DNA of 55,532 bases from Dinochytrium kinnereticum (taxonomy: Eukaryota; Chytridiomycota; Chytridiomycetes; Chytridiales; Chytridiaceae). Position numbers and translations under genes: made by a program. The notes beneath the pieces are model-generated. The model was given only the letters and a program-made list of their open reading frames with translations, searched no databases and was not told the origin of the DNA. The stretch lies in the NCBI GenBank assembly GCA_027604005.1, contig JADGJT010000123.1:1-55532 (forward strand), in the 5' to 3' direction. Below are positions 22,552-31,163 of the stretch, in pieces. Numbering within the stretch: the stretch's first letter is position 1; every line of letters starts with the position of its first letter.

Positions 22552-22703
22552 GTGTGGATGGGCTGGTGGGGGGAAGTGGATTCCGTGCGTTTTGAACAAC
22601 GTCTTGGGCATCATTCAAAAACATGAATTCTTTGTTTTGACCTGTGCAAATACTTTATAAATATTTATATTGTTGACTTTTTTGACAATCTCACACCGCA
22701 GAC

Positions 22704-23862
22704 ATGTCTGGTAAGTCATCCTCAAACCCTCCGAGAAAACGGGAAGGCTCAACCCCCCTGACCTTTTCTTTCTTCATGAATGACCACCTTTTCCCACTCT
22801 GATTCCTCAATCCAGAGATTGAGGAGTTTGACGAGCAAATGCAAGACCTGCTCACTGGCATTGAAATGGTGCTTGAGAGAGAAATACCTCGCATGAAAGG
22901 TCAAGAGCGTATAGAGGTGAACCCTTTCAACCCCCATTCAAACCAAAAAAACCCGCTTCTATCCTCTCAACCCCCTCGCCTTTATTATTTTATTAAATCC
23001 TCATGAAACCTAATCCCCTTCTTTCCTTTTATATTGTGACCCAAAGAAATGCTCGTACCTCAGAAACAGACTGCAACGAGCAAAACAGGTCCACAGGTCT
23101 CTCCTCGTCGAGATCCGTGACCTCCCTGACGAGAAAAAACCGGACTGGGACGTGAAAGTCAAGGGGTATGATGCAAAAATTGCGAAGCTTCTTCAAGACG
23201 TGGAGTGGTCAGAGACAACGGCGAAAGGAGATGATGTTAAGAAGAAACGTTTGTATTCAAAAGAGGGTGTTGTTTCGTTTTTAGACGTTCACTGAGGGGT
23301 CTTGCTGTGTGTTGACTTGGGTGTTCGCCCCGTTTGTTCTTTGTTTTTGTGTTTTTTATCGACAGCGACGGAGGAGATGACTGCAAAGGAGATGACGCAG
23401 ACGGCGATTCAGGTTCAGGAGCAGACTATGGAGTCAACTTCGAGGGCTAAGCAGATTGTTGGGGAGACGATTCAGGTTGGGGTTTCCTATTTATTATTTT
23501 TTTTCTTTCATCTTCTGTTTTACTTTTTTTGGCCCTTCTTCTAAAGAGTTGTAGATTGGAGCGGCTGTAAATGATGAGTTGAGGAAACAAGGTGAACAGA
23601 TTCATGCGATCGCGGAGGGAATTGAACAGGTGGAGACGAATATGAAGAGGGCTGAGAAGCAGTTGAGGGTGTTTATGAGGTAACCTGTTGTTTTTTCTTC
23701 TTCTTCCTTTTTTTTCCTTGGCGGGAGATTGGTTGGTTCTAAATGTTTGTTTTATGTAGACGGATGGCTTCAGATAAGATATTTTTACTTTTTATCTTCC
23801 TGATTATCATTGGTATCATCATTGCGCTTGTGCTTTACATTCTGAAAAGAAGAGGTTTGTAA
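22704..23862 (+). CDS. Qb-SNARE, Vti1/NPSN-like
   Basis: Six exons (22704-22710, 22816-22916, 23047-23248, 23366-23475, 23555-23679, 23760-23862) give 215 aa. An N-terminal three-helix region (EFDEQMQDLLTGIEMVLERE, then HRSLLVEIRDLPDEKKPDWD) resembles the Vti1 N domain. The SNARE motif spans about 120-185 with a zero-layer Q in DELRKQGEQI. The C-terminal anchor follows (KIFLFFIFLIIIGIIIALVL) with a short basic end, so this is a tail-anchored endomembrane SNARE. The SNARE-motif half, with SRAKQIVGETIQIGAAVNDE, looks more like the plant/protist NPSN group than yeast Vti1, while the N-terminal half looks Vti1-like. The subclass is therefore open. Confidence 0.8.
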
Positions 23863-24216
23863 AAGTGGCAGCTTGTTTTTTTTCTCATCTTCATGAAACC
23901 CTAACGAATTACTAAACAGGGATCAAAATCTAAAACACCTCGTTCGCCATCATCTCACTTCAGTTATTCTTTCTAAATGAAGAAAATACAAAGCTATTAC
24001 TGTGCTGTTTCTTCTTCTTCTCCTTTTACATCTTTAAACAGTGCACCTGTTTTATTGCGCGCAGAAAAGAGATTCACTTTGAAAAAACAACAAATAACAA
24101 ACAAACAAGAAAGAAATACTCTTAAAATCTACTATGGGGATAAGGAAGAAGAAGAAAAAATGTCACCGGCCGCCGGTGAGTTGGCTTTTGGTTATGCACA
24201 TAAGCTGGACATTTTT
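23863..24216. other. Convergent 3' spacer
   Basis: This region lies between the stop codons of the Qb-SNARE and the basic repeat protein. It is A-rich, with only short frames, and probably holds both 3' UTRs. No RNA gene is seen. Confidence 0.5.
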
Positions 24217-25159
24217 CTACTTCTTTCCCGACTGGGACTTCTTGAGACGCGTTGATCCAACTTTTTTGATTTCTTGAAGAACTGCCCTCTTCTTGATCTG
24301 ACACGTATTAAAGAAGAAGAAATAATGTCAAATGAAAATGATCCTCTCATTCACGGAAACAAAAGGATCAAACAATCAAACCTCAGTCTTAACCGCAGAA
24401 AACTTCTGCGCAACCTCCCGCTTCATCTTAGCCTCCGTGGGAGTCTTCGCCCCAATCCTCTTAATCTCACTCTGCACCGCCTTCTGCAACTTCTTGGGCT
24501 CCGTCTTTGTCTTTTTCAGCGCCGCAGCTCGTTTGGCCCCACCCGACCTAGTGTCATGAACTCGCCCACCAGAAACTGATCGGAGGTCCACACCACTTTT
24601 AACATGGTTCTTGGCGACTCGCTTGATGGGACTTCCGGTCCCCAAGGCTTTGACCTCTTTGATCACGGCTCGTTTGGCGATCTGGGCGGTGACGGATTCA
24701 CGGGTTTTGGCAGTTTTCATGCGCTGCTTCGCCTCGGAAGGTTTGGAGGGAGACATTGTCTTCTTGTTGTGCAAAAAGTATCAAGGTCAGTAAATGTGAA
24801 GACGACCGATATGGTTGGGGTGTGTGGGGTGGGGCTGAACGACACCCCGCCCCCCTGTGCCAGATACAAAACGCTGGACACACCCTTTTTCTACTTCTTC
24901 AAAGAAAAAAGCTCACCTGAATCTGCTTGATCACCCTACTGTGAGCCTTAATGGCATTGGCCTTCACCTGAGGATTCACCCTCTTCTTGACGCCTCCCTG
25001 CACCGTCTTCTTCAGGGTCTTGAGACTGCTCTCGCCCATGTCCTTGATCTGAGCGATCACATTGTTGTGGTTCTTCTTTGATACGGGGGATGTTGCTTCC
25101 TTGGAAGATGCCTTTGAGATGGGGGCGTCTCCCTTGCGGACACGGAGGGCGTAGGGCAT
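24217..25159 (-). CDS. Basic protein with five lysine-rich repeats, unrecognised
   Basis: Three exons (25159-24917, 24759-24382, 24297-24217) join in phase 0 to 233 aa. The start is the ATG of MPYALRVRKG; the frame extends upstream only without ATG. Five related repeats of about 25-30 residues are visible, at about 31-56, 73-97, 109-137, 172-200 and 208-233. Their core is a hydrophobic-basic helix (NVIAQIKDMG, RVIKQIQTM, RAVIKEVKALG, AVQSEIKRIG, AVLQEIKKVG), usually followed by S/T-P or S-x-K (GSPIKR, MSPSKP, KTPTEAK). Lys and Arg are very abundant and there are no cysteines. The composition suggests nucleic-acid or chromatin binding, as in H1-like tails, but no known fold is recognised. Confidence 0.65.
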
Positions 25160-25745
25160 CGAATCGCTTGTTGGTCTGTGGTTTGGTTTGCTCAAGTTTT
25201 TGAACAAAGAAGTTGACAATTTTCAGGTGAGGTGACAATCTCTGTCTGTCTCCTGTTTTCTTTTGGGACGCATCCCAACCGCAAACCTCCCTCCTTCCTT
25301 CCTCGTTGCCGTCGCTTCAACACCCAGCCAGCAGCATCGCACATCTTCCCCAGTGGAGTGCGGCGAATTTCAGCCTCTACTTCAACCATCATGCGCAAAG
25401 ATAGCTCGTCCGGCGACGGAGGCTGGGGAGGTGCGTTCTCTGGGCGGAGAGGCGTTTGCAGCCTGAAGAGGTGGATGCATGCTCCTCCGTGGGTTGCAAT
25501 GGGGGGAGCACGTTGCGTCGCCGTCGTCGCTGTTGACCAGCCAAGCGCCGGCTATAAAATCTAAAATCCGTTACACACACCGATCTCTCTCTTTTGCACT
25601 CCTCTTGCACACCTGCTCTCCCCGCCTCTGCCTGCCCTGCACGGCTGCTGCTGCCGTCGTCGCTGCCGGACCCGCGGGTGCTCGCCTCCCCCTTCTCCCT
25701 CTCCCTCCCCCACTTCCCACTTCCCCTTTCGCCCTTCTATCCACT
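25160..25745. promoter_or_regulatory. Shared upstream region of two divergent genes
   Basis: About 590 bp separate the start codons of the basic repeat protein (-) and the KEN/D-box protein (+). It contains a CG-rich stretch and a C/T-rich tract at about 25600-25740 just before the plus-strand start. Open frames here lack ATG starts or family resemblance. Promoter function is inferred from position. Confidence 0.4.
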
Positions 25746-26793
25746 ATGCCAAAGGAGAAGGCTGCTCGGCTGTTTGTGTTCGCGGACTCGCCAGAGAGAC
25801 TGACAACGTAAGCGCGTGAAGGAGGTGCATTCAAGCTTGGGCTCATCACACCGCATCTTCTTTCTGCAGACCACCCAGCAAGGATCCTATCGACCCAACA
25901 ACACCCCTCAAGACCTCTGTCGATACGCTCCCACAAGATCCCTCCCATCAAGATTCGCTCAAGACCATCCCACCTCTTTCGGACTCGGACAAGACCTTGA
26001 ATGAGTCTCAGGAAGAGGTGACCTTGGATGCCGCTGCCACCACTGACGTTGGAACCTTGGCATCAGACTCTGTCCGGGTGTCCGAAAAGGTGTCCGTCAT
26101 CAGTCCATCCGAACCTCTCGAATCCCTTTCACCCACAACGCGACCGTCGAAAATCCCTGCATCCCTTTCCGCGTCAGCGATCCCACATCCAACTCGACTG
26201 TTTAAGCGACACAACAGTGCACCGGTCCTTCTGGATGGTTGTGGTGCGGATAAGGAGAATGATGTGCCTTCTAGACGGGGTGTGAAGAGGGGGTTTGGGC
26301 TGGTGATGGCCGGGGCTAATCAGAGTGGTTTGAAGAAGGTAAAGACTGTTGGGAATGAGGTAGGGGGTGGGGGTATGCTGGGGAGAGTGCCGTTGGAGGA
26401 TATTACGGCAAAGGTGAATGGGAAAGTGAATGGGAAAGTGAAGAGGTGGGATTCCGCGGTTGTTCATGTGAGTGTTTACTTTTTTTTCTTTTCTCGCTTC
26501 AATAGTTTGCTCTGTTTTTTTTTTTTGATCCGTCGTTAAGTGGTCTTTTTTCTTACCTTTTTCTCTTACAGGTTGACGCGATTTTGCAAAATGAAGTACC
26601 GGAAGATGTTTCTGAGAATATTTTACAGGCTACGGCACCCAGCGCGGGTCCAAAGGACGCGGAAAATAGGAAGAAATCGATACTCCGTTCCTCGCAGCTG
26701 CCTACCAACAGGGTCGCTGATAAGAAGAAACCTTCATCTGACCTTTCCAAGCGCTCAGACGCTTCAAGTCGGGCTATTCGAATGATGCGATAA
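25746..26793 (+). CDS. Disordered protein with KEN box and D-box, unrecognised
   Basis: Three exons (25746-25807, 25870-26467, 26572-26793) give 293 aa. The protein is Ser/Thr/Pro-rich and probably disordered, with basic patches in the second half. It has a KEN box at residues 149-151 (ADKENDVPSRRG) and a D-box at 193 onward (RVPLEDITAKVN, matching RxxLxxI followed by N). Minimal CDK-type S/T-P sites occur near the N-terminus (TTPPSK, TTPLK). KEN and D-boxes are recognised by APC/C activators, so a cell-cycle-degraded substrate is the natural hypothesis; a securin-, sororin- or shugoshin-like role is possible. No conserved fold is recognised, and the short motifs alone are weak evidence. Confidence 0.65.
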
Positions 26794-27150
26794 TGGTTGT
26801 TGTTGCTTTAATAAGGCTTATCATGGTGTCGATTTATTTTATCCCCTAAAAACCCCGCCCTTTTATCCCTTGCTATATTTATTTTGTTTCTTTGATTATC
26901 CTTCGATATCTTCATTGTTGTGATTTCTCTCTTGTTTTTATATTTATTTTTTTTTGTTTTTCTTTCTTTGTGGTGTGGGGTTAAAGTGGCGAAAATATTG
27001 AAATATATTATGATTCCAAGGTGCTTGATCAGGCAACAACACCACCGACGATGTGTTTTTGATGGCGATGGTGTTTTTCGTCACAGACCCTCTCAATATC
27101 GGTTTGGGGATTCGGACACTCTCTTCAGCAACACCAGATTTTTCGCCGTC

Positions 27151-29084
27151 ATGCCACCCAAACGGAAGTCCACTCGAACCGCTAAAGCTGATGTGGAGAA
27201 CACTGATCCTTCAGCGGGTATAAAACTTCCCAGGAGAATAAAGAGAACCAACTTACCAACCATTTATCATTTACCCTCCCATTCAAACCCAAAGGTGATG
27301 CCGTCGACCCTGCTTCCAAACCCTCCAAACGTGCCAAAGTTGAGAAACTCATCATCCCCACCGACACGACCGACACGCTTCCTCACCCCACAAACCTTTC
27401 CTTGCCTGAATCCTTGAAGTACGATGAGATTGGGGAAGGAAAGATAAAGATCTCGTGTTGGAATATTGTGTCGTTGCAGTCTAGTACGAAAAAGGGGTTT
27501 GAGAGATATTTGGAGGCTGAGGACGCTGATGTTGTTTGTTTGTGTGAGACTAAGACTGCGGGACGGGTTGAGGGAGTTATGGAGGGGAGGTATCCGTTTC
27601 AGTAAGTTTTCGGTTTGGTTTCTGTAATTCTTGTTGCTTTTTTTGTTCAATGGGTTGCCGTTTTTCTTTCGTTTTGTTCTATGCGGTCGATCTTTGAGGG
27701 CTGGTTGTAGTCGTGTGGTTTTATTTCTAATGATTTTTATATCGCAATCGCAGGTATTGGAGTGAAAAGGACGAAAAGACCAAGAACTCCTATTGGGCGG
27801 GTGTTGCGGTTTTCTCAAAGGTTGAGCCTGTTAAGGTTACTTTTGGGTTAGGAAAGAAAGAGTTAGATAACGAGGGGAGAGTGATTATTTTAGAGTATAA
27901 AGGTGCCGTGGTTACCCTGCGACTATTTCTCTTCACTTTTTTCCTTTTTCTTTTTTTATGGTGATTATGAGCTAACGTTTATCTTTTCTTCTCTCTCTTC
28001 TGTTAAAACAAAACCAAACCGAAACACAAACCAGATTTTCATTTGATTCATGTAAGTCGATGTTAAACCCTCTCTATTTTTCTCTTTTACTTTTACGGGT
28101 TACCTGAAATATTAACCTGCTGGTATTGGGTCCTTTCTTGTATTTAGACGTACATGCCGAACGCGTCAAAAGATCTAGTTCGGTTGCCAATCAAACAAAC
28201 GTACAATAGTGAAATTGAGACGCTTATGAAAGAGCTTGATTTGACGAAACCTGTGGTTTGGACTGGAGGTTCGGTTACAATTAGCCTTTACCACTCCAAT
28301 AATTTGTGCCCTCGTCTTTACGATTATTTCTTTTTTTGCTTCTAAAAAAGAAATAATCGTAGAGTTTTTTCTTTATCTTTGGATGAAACATCTAACTCAT
28401 AAAACAAACAGATTTGAACGTCGCCCATTCCGTCATCGATCTCGCAAGACCTCAGACAAATCAACGGTGCCTACCTTCTCTTCCTTCTGATTTCTTATTC
28501 TCATTTCATCAAAAAGTCGCAATATGATCGGCGAAAATTAACCTTATCTTTTTTCTGTTATGATTAATAACGATCAGAGCTGCTGGGTTCACGAAGGAGG
28601 AACGAGATGATTTTAGTAGAATTCTTGATGGTGGATTTGTAGATACCTGGAGGTCTTTGCATCCGAAAGAGGTGAAGGGATACACTTATTTTTCATTTCG
28701 GTTTCAAGCTAGGGAGAAGTATATGGGGTGGAGGTAAGATGGAGTTCGTTGTTCCCGATCTTTTATATTTTTCATTTTTCTTGTGTGATTTTGGGAGGTG
28801 GAGGGCGGGGGCAGTTTGTCATTTTCTGGGAGCTTATATAACTCCTTTTTTGCTTGTCTTTCTTGATCTACAGGCTGGATTATTTCGTGGTTTCGAAACG
28901 ACTTATGGAGGTAAGGCGGCGATGTTGTCGAATTAATGCAATGATAGTGTGGGTTTTAATACTCTGTTTTTTTTCTCTCCCATTTTTTTAGAAACATGTT
29001 CACGACAGTATAATAAGATCTGAAGCTTGGGGTGCTTCTGATCATGTTCCAATTGTATTGGTCTTGAAGGATTTGAAGTTGTGA
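27151..29084 (+). CDS. AP endonuclease, APEX1/exonuclease III type
   Basis: Nine exons (27151-27217, 27295-27601, 27754-27902, 28035-28051, 28148-28268, 28412-28466, 28578-28733, 28874-28910, 28992-29084) give 333 aa. The enzyme cuts DNA 5' to abasic sites in base excision repair. The basic N-terminus MPPKRKSTRTAK suggests nuclear import. Conserved sites are present: N in CWNI, E in VVCLCETK, Y in TYMPNAS, D and N in GDLNVAH, D in RLDYFVVS, and D-H in ASDHVPIV. The Asp/Asn that usually follows WNV is Val here (WNIVSL). There is no C-terminal zinc finger or PCNA-binding extension, so it is APEX1-like rather than Apn2-like. Exon 4 is only 17 nt. Confidence 0.92.
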
Positions 29085-29261
29085 GGGATATGTAAATATC
29101 GATTTTATTTTTTTGGATGGGGAGAGTGTCGAGGAAAAGTCGGAATCTGCTACTCATATCAATAAAAAACATGGTGATTTGTCAACCAAAGAAAGTCGCA
29201 GTTGTTAGCTTTGGACTGAGGGATATGAAAAATTTCACGATTGAATAAGCTGTAGTTACTC

Positions 29262-30702
29262 TTATTTATTCGCCTTCATCTTCTTCACCTTTCGTTCAGC
29301 AGCAACAGCACGACTACCAAGCGTCTCCTCCAAATCCACCGGCTCCTCTAACCTCCTCTTCCCGCCAACAGCAACCTTAGGCTCATCATAAGCCGTCACA
29401 GTGACATTCTCTTGGTCCTCGGCCTCATTGAGAGGCCAAACAGGCAAGGCGGCGGAATCATTTGTCTTTAAATGAATTGAACGAATGTTTCTCCATTTTT
29501 TCGGGATGAGACTGATGATTGGGTCTGTTGAGTAGAGGATGTTTTCGGTGATTTCGGTCCGCGTGAAGGAGGTTGTTGCGATTTTGACGGCGCTGATTTG
29601 TTTTTGTTTTGTTGTTGTTTTTTGAAGGGAGTTTTAAAAAGGAGAAAAGATTTTAGGTAAGTGAAGGGTTATCATTATGAATTGAGTTATGTCGGGAATT
29701 TTTATCTCGCTTCCTTGACCAGATGAATTCAGCTATGAATTTTGGCAGGCTTCGGATCCGGAAAATCTCGCCAACAGTATTACTCGCTTTGTCCTGTACC
29801 AAGTCAGGTATACTTACATGCAGAGGCCAGAATTAAGTTGAAGGTAGGTCGAAGATTTTGCGGATTCGATTTCTTGGTTCAAATCTTTTTGTGTGAAGTC
29901 CAGTGTTGTTGGGTGCCTTTTTAAAGGATTGTTAGATTTCTAATTAGGTGATCGGAAAGTTGTTGTTATTCATTTTTGAGGGGAGGAGGGGATATATGGG
30001 TGAAAGACTAGGGGTTTAATACTTTTTCTTGAAGATCTTTCCTCCGAGTAGGGTTGGAAGAAGATGCATGATCCTTCCATCTGCCATAAAATAGGTGTAT
30101 AAAGCGTCCAGTTCCATTTTTTTTTCGTTTGATCTATACTTGCTCTTCAACTTCGATGCTGAGATGGACTATAGAACGTTAGAAAAACTTGACATGGAGA
30201 TGACAGGCATGAAGAATGGTGAGAATGTTAGAGGGCCTAGCGGTCAAAAAAGAATTTCATAATTTGCCTGGCATCAAAAGCCTTCTACGGTAGAAAATGT
30301 CAAAGGCAGGGGGGGAAAGGCATTATTCGCTTCACAGCTAAAGTAGCGATACGTAGGAAAGAGTAAACGTAATCCACTCTGCTTCTTGCTACAGTCCGCA
30401 AGTGGGAAAAAACAAACCTCAGCGGTGATCCCACTCTTTTTCAATAAGTCGGAAAACTCTTGATGCGGGTCTTTTGTGATAATACAGAATTCAGCGTCTT
30501 CAGGGTGTAGGGGATGGATGAGGGGTATTCTGTTTGGAAGAAGCTTGAAGCTCTTGTCGAGTTTCTTTAGAGTGATGATGAGGTAGATCCAGTCTTGCTG
30601 TGGTTGCTCGTCCTGTTGTTTTTTCTTCTGCGCCGAGGAGGAGGGGTTTTTCTTTCTTATTCTTGAAGCGAATGCGAGAATCGCTCTTGATATTTTATCA
30701 AG
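29262..30702 (-). CDS. Utp30/RSL1D1-like ribosomal L1-domain protein; first exon unresolved
   Basis: Exons in transcription order 30702-30418, 30168-30023, 29916-29818 and 29592-29262 join in phase to 286 aa and stop at TAA. The L1-fold pattern is clear: IYLIITLKKLDKSFKLLPNR, EFCIITKDP, SISASKLKSKY, TYFMADGRIMHLLPTLLGGK, STYLQLNSGLCIAVKI, ITENILYSTDPIISLIPKKW, then RNIRSIHLKTNDSAALPVW. A Lys-rich tail ends KVKKMKANK. These proteins bind pre-rRNA in early ribosome assembly. Codon 1 is missing: the first visible exon starts LDKISRAILAFASR after a CACAG acceptor, so a short 5' exon should lie within about 150 bp upstream. Cic1/Nsa3 is an alternative paralogue. Confidence 0.8.
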
Positions 30703-31163
30703 CTGTGAATTACAAAAGTGATGAGGACAGAGGGATGGATGGGATGAGAAAGATAAAACGAATCAGGATGGAATGGAAAAGGTAGAGCGGGATGAATGAA
30801 GCAAGAGGCATTAAGCATCAGCAGAAGCGGCAACGCACATGCTCTCGGTCAAGGTTCTCGGATGCCCTTTGTTCGTCCATTTAAGCCAAAGTTCTTTTTT
30901 TTTTTTGCCATCACTGAATTTGGAGACAAGTCAGAAAGGAAGCTGTGCAACACAAGGTTGTCACCTTCATTCGCCTGGCTGCAGCATGCCCCTCTGAATC
31001 CGCCGCACCTCAACTCAACTCTGCTCAGCTCCCACCTGAGTAACCCCTGATCACTTCCTCTCATACTGGCTGCTCACTACCCCTTAATTCCTGCTGCCCC
31101 TGCCCGCGCTGTATCCCCTGCACGCTTTCTACCAATTCCTGTGAACCATCCTTGCACTCAGCA
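30703..31163. other. Divergent spacer upstream of CFAP57 and the Utp30-like gene
   Basis: This region probably contains the missing first exon of the Utp30-like gene and both promoters. From about 31000 to 31150 it is C/T-rich with several CTGC units. No further coding region could be supported. Confidence 0.4.

Noticed and set aside
25160..25219. 20-codon N-terminal extension of the basic repeat protein
   Set aside because: It opens at a TTG, not ATG; the ATG at 25157-25159 is used instead.
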